Part shown: positions 1 to 6,296 of the stretch, in pieces
Layout: each line of letters opens with the position of its first letter
Numbering within the stretch: position 1 is the first letter of the stretch
Origin: Syntrophaceae bacterium UBA1062
GTDB lineage: Bacteria; Desulfobacterota; Desulfomonilia; UBA1062
DNA length: 7,574 nucleotides
Assembly: GCA_002316295.1 (NCBI GenBank)
Contig: DCDF01000038.1
Location: 1-7,574 of the forward strand
Reading direction: 5' to 3'
Translations under genes and position numbers: made by a program
Notes under the pieces: generated by a model
Told to the model about the DNA's origin: nothing
The model's input: the letters and a program-made list of their open reading frames with translations, nothing else
Database searches by the model: none

Positions 1-7
1 TGATGAT

Positions 8-1000
8 ATGAAGAGAGGCCTCTCGCGCAGGGCGCTGCTCAAAACCGCGATGACGGCGGCGTTCGCGGCTGGCCTGGGCCTGCCCGGGCACGCCGCGAAC
101 GCCGCAGCGGGCCCCGTTGCGACGCTCATCGACCTGAGCAGGTGCGACGGATGCCCAGACAGAGACATCCCCGCCTGCGTCCAGGCCTGCAGAGAGAAAA
201 ACTCGGGAAACGTCCCCGAGCCCATCCGGCCCATTCCCGAGGTTTTCCCACGCGGCGGGATCGAAGATTTTTCAGACAAAAAACACCTGACCACGAGGCT
301 TACGCCTTATAACTACCTCTTCATCCACAAGGCCGAGGTGGAGCACGGCGGAAAGAGATGGGCCCTGAGCATCCCCAGACGGTGCATGCACTGCGACAAC
401 CCTGCATGCGCCACCCTCTGTCCCTTTGCGGCAAACCACAAGCACAGAACCGGAGCCGTGGTGATCGACAGCGAGATCTGCTTCGGCGGGGCCAAATGCC
501 GGACGGTATGCCCCTGGAGCATCCCGCAGCGGCAGTCCGGAGTCGGCATTTACCTTCATATCGCCCCCACCCTGGCCGGAAACGGCGCCATGTTCAAGTG
601 CGATCTGTGCCACGACAGGCTCCTGAAAGGAGAAAACCCCGTATGCGCTGATGCATGCCCGAGAGACGCCATGCTCGTGGGCTCAAGGAGCAAGATCTCA
701 GCCGAAGCCCGGAAACGGGCCGCTGAGATGGGCGGCTTTCTCTACGGCATGGAAGAAAACGGAGGCACCGCGACCGTGTATGTGTCTCCCGTTCCCTTCA
801 CGAAGATCGATGCGGCCTTGGAAAAGGGCCCGGGCAGGCCGCACATGGCCCCGGTGCAGAGGCGAATGGCCGGAGCCGATAGCTGGGGCAAATCCGTGCT
901 CCTGGCGCCTGTCGTCGGGCTCACGGCGGGCATCCTGGCGGTAGCGGGAGCCCTGAAGGAACCTGCGGTGGGCCGCAAGGAGGAGGACCGGAAGAAATGA
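8..1000 (+). CDS. Tat-exported HybA/FdnH-like iron-sulfur electron-transfer subunit
   Basis: This is the ferredoxin-like beta subunit of a periplasm-facing oxidoreductase, carrying electrons between an absent catalytic subunit and the cytochrome b encoded next. A twin-arginine signal is visible at residues 6-12 (SRRALLK), followed by a hydrophobic stretch and an AxA-type cleavage region near 29-34. Four cysteine groups follow: C46/49/57/61, C126/129/134/138, C158/164/168 and C198/201/213/217. A hydrophobic segment at about 297-316 should be a C-terminal membrane anchor. Length (330 aa), own Tat signal and C-terminal anchor match hydrogenase-2 HybA; FdnH shares the clusters and anchor. The third group reads CFGGAKCRTVC, so Gly161 sits where the second cysteine is expected. 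The first group has a widened C-x7-C spacing. Two in-frame TGA codons at 1-6 may end the upstream gene. The true partner (formate dehydrogenase, hydrogenase or another molybdoenzyme) cannot be told from this window. Confidence 0.9.
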   Translation: MKRGLSRRALLKTAMTAAFAAGLGLPGHAANAAAGPVATLIDLSRCDGCPDRDIPACVQACREKNSGNVPEPIRPIPEVFPRGGIEDFSDKKHLTTRLTPYNYLFIHKAEVEHGGKRWALSIPRRCMHCDNPACATLCPFAANHKHRTGAVVIDSEICFGGAKCRTVCPWSIPQRQSGVGIYLHIAPTLAGNGAMFKCDLCHDRLLKGENPVCADACPRDAMLVGSRSKISAEARKRAAEMGGFLYGMEENGGTATVYVSPVPFTKIDAALEKGPGRPHMAPVQRRMAGADSWGKSVLLAPVVGLTAGILAVAGALKEPAVGRKEEDRKK

Positions 1001-1797
1001 GCCGGCATGATGAACATCGCGTGAACCTCATCAGGCGCCACAGCACCCTGGAGATTGTCGAACACTGGGCAATCGCCCTCTCGGGCCTGGTCCTCATCGC
1101 AACAGGCCTTTTCGAGCTGCCCATCGCGACGCGCTACTACATCACCGATCTGCCGGGAATGGCATGGGCAGGAGACTTCATTGTGTCGCTCAAGATCCAT
1201 TACGCGGCCTCGGCGGTGTTCGTTGCAGCGTCTCTGTTTCACGTCATATATCACTGCCTCCACGGGCATACGGCCATGCTCCCGAAAAAGGGCGATCTGA
1301 AGGCGTCCGTGAGCGTGATCATGGCCTTTTTCGGCAGGGGAGAGGAGCCGCCGTTCCATAAATATCTGCCCGAGCAGAGGCTCGCCTACGCCGGTATGGC
1401 CTTTGTCATAGCAGGGCTGATTCTTTCAGGACTCCTCAAGACCTACATGAACGTGTATGCCCCGGATATGTCGATCACACTCGTGATGTGGGCGACCTGG
1501 GTGCACAACATCTTCTTTGTGCTGTTCGTGCTCGCCTTTGTCGCACACATGGCGGCCATTGCCATAAAGCCGAACCGCCCCCTGGTCAGGTCCATCTTCA
1601 CCGGGCATGTCCGTCTCGACTACGCCCGGTCGAGGCACCCCCTGTGGATTGAGGAAATGCATCTTGAGCAGCCGGCGCAGGGCGATCTTCAGAACAAGGA
1701 GGGAGAAGAGGCGCAGCAATCCTCGTCCGCACGGGAGGAAGACCGGGAGGCGGGCGGAGACGAAGCAGGGGAAAGAGCTCCGGACGATACCGGGTAA
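997..1797 (+). CDS. Di-heme cytochrome b subunit (FdnI / formate dehydrogenase gamma-like)
   Basis: This is a membrane cytochrome b that should exchange electrons between the iron-sulfur subunit and the quinone pool. Four membrane segments are visible at about 24-44, 64-88, 130-149 and 164-190. Candidate heme ligands are H23 in segment 1, H68 or H82 in segment 2, and H170 and H184 in segment 4. The 14-residue gap between the last two matches the H155/H169 pair of E. coli FdnI as I recall it, supporting two b hemes. The ATG overlaps the previous stop by 4 bases (ATGA), and purine-rich AAGGAGGAGG lies at 977-986, so the two genes are translationally coupled. Residues after about 207 form a long charged tail rich in Glu, Gln, Arg and Gly, longer than in FdnI and of unknown role. 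Partnering a HybA-like protein with an FdnI-like rather than NrfD/HybB-type membrane subunit is notable. The substrate of the complex is not determinable here. Confidence 0.88.
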   Translation: MSRHDEHRVNLIRRHSTLEIVEHWAIALSGLVLIATGLFELPIATRYYITDLPGMAWAGDFIVSLKIHYAASAVFVAASLFHVIYHCLHGHTAMLPKKGDLKASVSVIMAFFGRGEEPPFHKYLPEQRLAYAGMAFVIAGLILSGLLKTYMNVYAPDMSITLVMWATWVHNIFFVLFVLAFVAHMAAIAIKPNRPLVRSIFTGHVRLDYARSRHPLWIEEMHLEQPAQGDLQNKEGEEAQQSSSAREEDREAGGDEAGERAPDDTG

Positions 1798-1800
1798 GTC

Positions 1801-1816
1801 ATTCCCGGCCGGGAAT
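1801..1816. repeat. Perfect 16-bp palindrome after the cytochrome b gene
   Basis: The sequence ATTCCCGGCCGGGAAT is its own reverse complement and begins 3 bases after the cytochrome b stop codon. As RNA it would fold into a 6-bp stem with a GGCC loop. No T-run follows, so it is not a standard intrinsic terminator. It could be a dyad operator, a transcript-end stabiliser or chance in GC-rich DNA. Confidence 0.6.
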
Positions 1817-1893
1817 ACCAGGCGTCTCAATCGCATAGCCATGCATCTTCAAGGGGTTGATTTTTCATGTGCTTGGCGTATTGAGTTATGTGA

Positions 1894-1923
1894 GGCGCTC
1901 GATAGAGGCTGTGCCGTTTTTTT
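1894..1923 (+). terminator. Weak intrinsic-terminator candidate
   Basis: GGCG (1894-1897) can pair with TGCC (1912-1915), with an inner CTC/GAG pairing (1898-1900 with 1905-1907) capped by GATA. One base later comes a run of seven T (1917-1923). The stem is short and interrupted, but the adjacent T-run and the position about 100 bases after the cytochrome gene fit termination of that transcript. Confidence 0.42.
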
Positions 1924-1947
1924 CGATCACGGTTCGAGGGGTGATAT

Positions 1948-2355
1948 ATGGCGCTGCGGGTAAGCCCTGCCGCCGGAGCGGTCTGTAATATCCGGTCGGT
2001 CATGGATTTTCTCATCTGCGTCCCGATATCGGGAGGTGTCTATCTTCCGGCAGCCCGTCCCTTCAGCCCCACGGAGGAGATACAGCCCGGCCTGGTGCGC
2101 GCCGTACGGACCCCTGCGGCTGTAGTCTTCATGGGCATATCCATATTCCTCGTCCATGACGGATCTCCAGCGAGCGGCGCCCTGCTCGCGCTTCTCCTCA
2201 GCCTCGACGCAGTGATTTCAATGGGATACGGAGATCATGCGGTGATGGCCATCCCTTCCGGTACGGCCTCGGTCTGTTTCCCCGGCCCCACCGCAGATGC
2301 TCCTGCCGCAGGGATCATTACAGGCCTTATCGCGAAAGACGCCACAGCTGTCTGA
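1948..2355 (+). CDS. Possible small membrane protein, function unknown
   Basis: I do not recognise this 135-residue reading frame with certainty. It has a plausible ribosome site (GAGGGG at 1936-1941, 6 bases before ATG), high G/C at third positions like its neighbours, and moderately hydrophobic segments at about 19-33, 53-65 and 69-92. The later part contains LDAVISMGYGDHAVM, with an Asp and a His after a hydrophobic stretch. This loosely recalls the layout of DUF4267-type small membrane proteins; that is a pattern impression, not an alignment. The helices are interrupted by Pro and Gly, and the tail after about 110 looks non-membrane, so the frame could be a decayed gene or non-coding. An inner ATG at 2002 (MDFLIC) is an alternative start. 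It ends 20 bases before the probable start of the deacylase gene, so it would be cotranscribed with it. Confidence 0.4.
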   Translation: MALRVSPAAGAVCNIRSVMDFLICVPISGGVYLPAARPFSPTEEIQPGLVRAVRTPAAVVFMGISIFLVHDGSPASGALLALLLSLDAVISMGYGDHAVMAIPSGTASVCFPGPTADAPAAGIITGLIAKDATAV

Positions 2356-2359
2356 TGCC

Positions 2360-2368
2360 GGGGAAGGA
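2360..2368 (+). promoter_or_regulatory. Ribosome binding site deciding the deacylase start
   Basis: GGGGAAGGA lies 7 bases before ATG 2376. The upstream in-frame ATG at 2355, which overlaps the previous stop codon, has no purine-rich site before it, so 2376 is preferred. Confidence 0.6.
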
Positions 2369-2375
2369 AAACGAC

Positions 2376-2864
2376 ATGGGAAAGAACGAATACCCCGTGA
2401 CCCAGGCCGTGCGGTTTCTCAGGGAACGCGGCATTGATTTCGTCCCCCACCTCTACCCCTACCAGGAGCACGGAGGAACCAGGCAGGCGGCCGTCACATT
2501 GAGCGTCCCGGAACACCGGGTGATCAAGACCCTGCTGATGGACATCGGCGAGAGGCACCCTGTCATCGTGCTCATGCACGGCGACCGAGAGGTCTCGACC
2601 AAGATGCTCGCTCGCCAGCTCAGCGTGAAGCGTGCGAGTCCCTGTGACGTGAAGACGGCGGAGAAGAGCACCGGCTACCAAGTTGGGGGAATCAGCCCGT
2701 TCGGCACGAGAGAGCGGCTCAAAGTCTACGCGGAGGCCTCGATCCTCGAGCTCGACAGGATCTTTATCAACGGGGGCAAACGGGGATTCATGGTGGAGAT
2801 CGATCCCGGAAATCTGGAAAGGGCACTGAAGCCTCACCGGGTATCGGTCGCGGTGAACCCGTGA
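2376..2864 (+). CDS. ybaK: YbaK/EbsC-type aminoacyl-tRNA deacylase (Cys-tRNA(Pro) deacylase)
   Basis: Enzymes of this family act in the cytoplasm and hydrolyse mischarged tRNA, classically Cys-tRNA(Pro), after prolyl-tRNA synthetase errors. The 162-residue protein covers the whole single-domain fold. Family landmarks are VIKTL at 49-53 with Lys51 (matching the conserved lysine of H. influenzae YbaK), VLMHGDREVSTK at 65-76, GYQVGGISPFGTR at 100-112 and INGGKRGF at 131-138. Length is normal for the family. The chosen ATG follows a good ribosome site; a 7-residue longer form starting at 2355 is possible. The gene sits between an uncertain membrane protein and a GH13 enzyme, a context that adds nothing to its quality-control role. 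The family also includes deacylases with Ala- or other tRNA preference, so the exact substrate is inferred, while the family assignment is firm. Confidence 0.9.
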   Translation: MGKNEYPVTQAVRFLRERGIDFVPHLYPYQEHGGTRQAAVTLSVPEHRVIKTLLMDIGERHPVIVLMHGDREVSTKMLARQLSVKRASPCDVKTAEKSTGYQVGGISPFGTRERLKVYAEASILELDRIFINGGKRGFMVEIDPGNLERALKPHRVSVAVNP

Positions 2865-2928
2865 GCCGCCGGCGGTGTTTCTCTGTACACATCACGGCGG
2901 GATACACGGGAATGAGCGAATTACGGAC

Positions 2929-2936
2929 AGGAAAGG
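2929..2936 (+). promoter_or_regulatory. Ribosome binding site supporting GTG start at 2947
   Basis: AGGAAAGG lies 10 bases before GTG 2947. The frame is open upstream to another GTG at 2875, but residues encoded there (His/Gly/Arg-rich, no family similarity) and the lack of a ribosome site near 2865 argue against that longer start. Confidence 0.5.
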
Positions 2937-2946
2937 CTGGCGGCCG

Positions 2947-4437
2947 GTGAAACAGAGAGTTTCGGCTCATCCTCATCTCCTGGAGATCAATGCCTGGGCT
3001 TTCATGCACCGCATGAGAAGGCGGTACGGCACGGGCCTGAGCATCGGGTCTGTGCCGGCCCGTGAGTGGGAGCGGATCGCCTCCTGCGGGTTCTCGTATC
3101 TCTGGCTCATGGGGGTGTGGGAAAGAAGCGAGGCATCAAAGAGCCGCGCACTCATGAACGAGGGTTTGAGAAAGGCTTACACAGAGGCCCTGCCGGACTG
3201 GTCGCCTGAGGATGTGGCTGGGTCCCCGTATGCGGTGTATTCCTACCGCGTCGACCCGCACCTGGGCGACGAAGAAGACCTGGTGCAGGCGAGAAACATG
3301 ATCCACGAGGCGGGCATGGGCCTCATCCTCGATTTCGTACCCAATCATCTGGCCATGGACCATCCCTGGACCGTGAGCATGCCCGAATGCTTCATCCGGG
3401 GTGACAGGGAAGCGATCCGACGCGAACCCTCGCTGTTTTTTCCCGCCGAAGGAGGGACGATCCTTGCCCACGGAAGAGATCCGTACTTCCCGCCCTGGAA
3501 CGACACGGTGCAGATAAACATCTTTTCGGACCGGGCAAGAGCTGCGCTCTTTGAGGAGTTGCGGCGTATCGCCGAATATGCGGACGGCGTCCGCTGCGAT
3601 ATGGCCATGCTCGTTCTCAACGACACGTTCGCGAGGACATGGGAAAGGCATCTCGGCGGACAGCCTGTGCCTGAAGCGGAATTCTGGGATGAGGCGATAG
3701 CCGGGGTCAAGTCGGCCAAGCCGGAATTCATGTTTATAGCCGAGGCGTACTGGGGCCTGGAAGGGAAACTCCAGGATCTGGGATTCGACTATACCTATGA
3801 CAAGGTGCTCTACGATCTCATGCTCCACGCCGCCCCGGGAGAGGTGAGGCGTCACTTGCAGGGTTCCGAGAGCATCCAGAGGCGATGCTTGAGGTTCATT
3901 GAAAATCACGACGAGCAGAGAGCGGTATCGGCCTTCGGCAGAGAGCGGGCATGCGCCGCAGCCGCCGTCATGGCGACCGTTCCGGGCATGCACCTCTTTC
4001 ACGACGGCCAGATCGAGGGCAGCAGACTCCATGCGCCTGTGCAGCTTGCAAGGACCTCCGAAGAGCCGGTCGACCAGGGAATGGTGAGATTCTACGACGT
4101 CCTGCTCGGTTACAGCTTAGAAGAGCCGATGTTTACAGGAACCTGGAAGGCTCTCGATGTCCGGCCTGCATGGGAAGGGAACGGTAGCTCGGACAATCTC
4201 CTGGCATGGCTGTGGTTCGACGGGGAAACGATCAAGCTCGTGTGCATAAATTATTCGGACACGGGCTCACAGGGCAGGATCCGCATCCCCCCGGAGCTCA
4301 TCGTCGGGCAGCCTCCGGTCTTCCGAGACGCCCTCACAAAGGAGGTCTACATCCGTTCCCTCGACGAGGTGACCGGAGAAGGACTGTACATTGAGCTTGG
4401 GCCCTGGAAGACACACCTCCTTGATCTTCTGGTCTGA
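2947..4437 (+). CDS. GH13 alpha-amylase family glycoside hydrolase, cytoplasmic, substrate unknown
   Basis: This is a GH13 (beta/alpha)8-barrel enzyme acting on alpha-glucosidic bonds by a retaining mechanism. From GTG 2947 it is 496 residues. All four classic regions are intact: I DFVPNH (129-134); II GVRCDMAM (214-221) with Arg216 and nucleophile Asp218; III FIAEAYW (263-269) with acid/base Glu266; IV ENHDEQR (319-325) with His321 and transition-state Asp322. The first barrel strand appears as LLEINAWAF at 11-19. The C-terminal part from about 390 looks like the usual beta-sandwich. There is no signal peptide, so it should be cytoplasmic. Landmarks such as YLWLMGVWE, HGRDPYFPPWNDT and GFDYTYDKVLYD recall a bacterial GH13 clade usually annotated only as alpha-amylase family protein. 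No glycogen, trehalose or maltodextrin gene is adjacent, so hydrolase versus transglycosylase activity is open. It lies 82 bases after the deacylase and may share its transcript. Confidence 0.92.
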   Translation: MKQRVSAHPHLLEINAWAFMHRMRRRYGTGLSIGSVPAREWERIASCGFSYLWLMGVWERSEASKSRALMNEGLRKAYTEALPDWSPEDVAGSPYAVYSYRVDPHLGDEEDLVQARNMIHEAGMGLILDFVPNHLAMDHPWTVSMPECFIRGDREAIRREPSLFFPAEGGTILAHGRDPYFPPWNDTVQINIFSDRARAALFEELRRIAEYADGVRCDMAMLVLNDTFARTWERHLGGQPVPEAEFWDEAIAGVKSAKPEFMFIAEAYWGLEGKLQDLGFDYTYDKVLYDLMLHAAPGEVRRHLQGSESIQRRCLRFIENHDEQRAVSAFGRERACAAAAVMATVPGMHLFHDGQIEGSRLHAPVQLARTSEEPVDQGMVRFYDVLLGYSLEEPMFTGTWKALDVRPAWEGNGSSDNLLAWLWFDGETIKLVCINYSDTGSQGRIRIPPELIVGQPPVFRDALTKEVYIRSLDEVTGEGLYIELGPWKTHLLDLLV

Positions 4438-4446
4438 TTCATGAAG

Positions 4447-4477
4447 TAGACAACGAACCACAGGCCGTTACTATAAT
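4447..4477 (+). promoter_or_regulatory. Predicted sigma70 promoter for the AhpF-like gene
   Basis: A perfect -10 box TATAAT (4472-4477) follows a 5-of-6 -35 box TAGACA (4447-4452) with a 19-base spacer, slightly long. It starts 9 bases after the GH13 stop codon. Transcription would begin near 4484, leaving a leader of about 107 bases before ATG 4591. This also argues against the TTG at 4477 as a protein start. Confidence 0.5.
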
Positions 4478-4482
4478 TGAAA

Positions 4483-4568
4483 GAGGCCCCGTCATGCGGA
4501 CCTGGGATGCCCGGAAAGGACATGGGGCTTCGACAAACTGGGCGGGAAGATTCCGATCCCTTCAGCCT
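4483..4568 (+). other. Leader able to form two stem-loops before the AhpF-like gene
   Basis: GAGGCCCC (4483-4490) can pair with GGGGCTTC (4524-4531), 8 bp with one G-T wobble, closing a 33-base loop exactly at the predicted transcript start. A second hairpin pairs GGGCGGGA (4540-4547) with TCCC (4557-4560) and GCCT (4565-4568), with a TTCA bulge. There is no T-run and no riboswitch class that I recognise. Confidence 0.35.
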
Positions 4569-4578
4569 GGAAATGAAT

Positions 4579-4583
4579 GGAGG
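4579..4583 (+). promoter_or_regulatory. Ribosome binding site deciding the AhpF-like start
   Basis: GGAGG lies 7 bases before ATG 4591. The open frame runs back to TTG 4477 inside the -10 box, and the extra 38 residues have no family similarity, so 4591 is the supported start. Confidence 0.7.
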
Positions 4584-4590
4584 CGTATCC

Positions 4591-6243
4591 ATGCCGGAAA
4601 TGATCGATGACAAGACAAAAAAGGAGCTCAAATCAATCCTGGCAGGGCTGAAGGAACCGGTCAGACTCGTTTTCTTTACCCAGGAGATGGCCTGTGAGAC
4701 GTGCCGGCAGCAGGAACAGCTTCTTCAGACCGTAGCCGCTCTCTCCGACAAGCTCACCCTGGATGTGCATGATCTGGTCAAAGACTCGAAAAAGGCCCGC
4801 GAGTACGGGATCAACAAGGTGCCCGGAACCGCGGTCGTGGGCAGGAAAGACTACGGCATCCGCTTTTACGGCGTCACTGCGGGCTATGAGTTCGGCTCGC
4901 TCGTAGAGGCCATCCGAATGGTCTCACGGGGTACATCCGGCCTGGGAAAGGAGATCGAGGATATCCTGACGCTCATCGATGTGCCGGTGCATCTGGAGGT
5001 GATGGTCACCCTTACCTGCCCCTACTGCCCGCAGATGGTGCACCTCGCCCAGCAGATGGCGGTGGCCAATGATGAAATCAGCGCGGACATGATCGATGCC
5101 GCTGAATTTCCCCAGCTCGTCCAGCGGTACTTCGTGCAGGGGGTCCCCCGCACGATCATCAACGAGCTTCCTGCATTCGAGGGCGCGCTGCCCGCCTTCG
5201 AGGCGATCATGGAGATCCTCAAGCTGGTCAAGCCTGATGTGTATGACCGTATCGACGCCCGGATGCGGGAGGCGAGAGGCGAGCGGTATGCCACGGAGGT
5301 CGATCCAGACAAAGTGTATCAGGTCATTGTCGTGGGCGCGGGCCCGGCCGCCTTTTCAGCCGCCATCTATGCGGCCCGCAAAGATCTCGACCTGGCGCTC
5401 ATCGGCAACCGGGTGGGAGGCCAGATCACCGGCACCGCGGACATCGACAACTGGCTGGGGACTCCGGGGGTCACCGGCCAGGACCTGGCCCGCCGGTTCA
5501 GAGACCATGTGGAGCACTACCCTATCGCCGAGTTGCTCGGCGTGACGGTAAACTCCATCCGCAAAGACGATCACGTATTTGTCCTGGAAACCTCCGACGG
5601 AGCATCGTTCAGGGCGCACTCCGTCATTTACTGCGCGGGCAAGGAATACCGCAGGCTCGGCGTCCCGGGTGAAAGCCGATTCATCGGCAAGGGTATCGCA
5701 TTCTGCGCCACATGCGACGCCCCTCTTTTCCGGGATAAGACCGTTGCCGTGGTGGGGGGAGGGAACTCCGCGTTTTCCTCCGCCCGCGATCTCATCCCCT
5801 TTGCCCGGGAAATCCACGTCATCAATATCCTGAACGATTTTCAAGCGGACCCGGTTCTCATCAGCGAGGTGAAGAACGCGCGGCACGTCAGGCTTCACCC
5901 CGGCATGCAGGTGATCGAGTTCCTCGGCGCAGAGAGGCTTCAGGGCATCCGGGTGGAGGCCATTGACGGGAGCTCGCGGTTCGACCTGCCGGTGGATGGA
6001 GTGTTTCTGGAGATCGGCCTTACTCCGAATGCAGATGCGGTCAAGGGCCTCATCAGCTTGAACGAAAACGGGGAGATCCCGGTCGGGCGGGACCAGTCGA
6101 CCGAGGTGCCGGGATTCTTCGCAGCAGGAGACGTCACCGACGAGCCGGAGAAACAGATCGTGGTGGCAGCGGGCGCTGGGGCCAAGGCGGCGCTTTCGGC
6201 ATATGAATACATCCTGAAGAACACGCTCATGGCATCCCACTGA
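4591..6243 (+). CDS. AhpF-like NADH-dependent disulfide reductase (double thioredoxin fold plus thioredoxin reductase)
   Basis: This flavoprotein moves electrons from a pyridine nucleotide through FAD to disulfides; AhpF relatives recharge the peroxiredoxin AhpC. The 550-residue protein has the full AhpF order. Residues 1-115 are thioredoxin fold one, with C35-ETC38 and a VPGT loop (77-80). Residues 120-215 are fold two, with C143-PYC146 and VPRT (185-188). Residues 243-550 are a thioredoxin reductase domain with the FAD motif GAGPAA (249-254), redox pair C372-ATC375, nucleotide motif GGGNSA (389-394) and FAD contact GD (513-514). The segment after GGGNSA ends in DFQAD, like the MKAD region of AhpF, rather than the HRR motif of NADPH-using TrxB, so NADH use is inferred. 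E. coli AhpF (521 aa) has lost the first CxxC; here it is intact, as in archaeal protein disulfide oxidoreductases. No ahpC is nearby. It has its own predicted promoter and is probably cytoplasmic. Alternative name: fused thioredoxin-disulfide reductase. Confidence 0.9.
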   Translation: MPEMIDDKTKKELKSILAGLKEPVRLVFFTQEMACETCRQQEQLLQTVAALSDKLTLDVHDLVKDSKKAREYGINKVPGTAVVGRKDYGIRFYGVTAGYEFGSLVEAIRMVSRGTSGLGKEIEDILTLIDVPVHLEVMVTLTCPYCPQMVHLAQQMAVANDEISADMIDAAEFPQLVQRYFVQGVPRTIINELPAFEGALPAFEAIMEILKLVKPDVYDRIDARMREARGERYATEVDPDKVYQVIVVGAGPAAFSAAIYAARKDLDLALIGNRVGGQITGTADIDNWLGTPGVTGQDLARRFRDHVEHYPIAELLGVTVNSIRKDDHVFVLETSDGASFRAHSVIYCAGKEYRRLGVPGESRFIGKGIAFCATCDAPLFRDKTVAVVGGGNSAFSSARDLIPFAREIHVINILNDFQADPVLISEVKNARHVRLHPGMQVIEFLGAERLQGIRVEAIDGSSRFDLPVDGVFLEIGLTPNADAVKGLISLNENGEIPVGRDQSTEVPGFFAAGDVTDEPEKQIVVAAGAGAKAALSAYEYILKNTLMASH

Positions 6244-6296
6244 GATACCCGCTTTTCAGATGAAGGGCTTCGGGCGTCAGGAGAGAACACTGAGCT

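Noticed and set aside
1926..1947. GGTTCGAGG resembling a tRNA T-loop
   Set aside because: The flanks do not form a 5-bp T-stem and no acceptor or anticodon arm is found upstream.
2866..2875. Palindrome CCGCCGGCGG after the deacylase gene as a terminator
   Set aside because: Only a 3-bp stem with a 4-base loop is possible, and there is no clean T-run after it.
2875..2946. Longer GH13 start at GTG 2875
   Set aside because: The first barrel strand begins after residue 25 of that form, and no ribosome site precedes 2875, whereas AGGAAAGG precedes GTG 2947.
3136..4032. Long minus-strand frame opposite the GH13 gene
   Set aside because: It is a shadow of a GC-rich gene whose plus-strand product has all catalytic motifs; the minus translation has none.
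4477..4590. N-terminal extension of the AhpF-like protein from TTG 4477
   Set aside because: The TTG is part of the perfect -10 box, has no ribosome site, and the extra residues lack family similarity; GGAGG before ATG 4591 explains the start.
5356..6240. Long minus-strand frame opposite the AhpF-like gene
   Set aside because: It is an antisense shadow; the plus strand encodes the FAD, CxxC and nucleotide-binding motifs.
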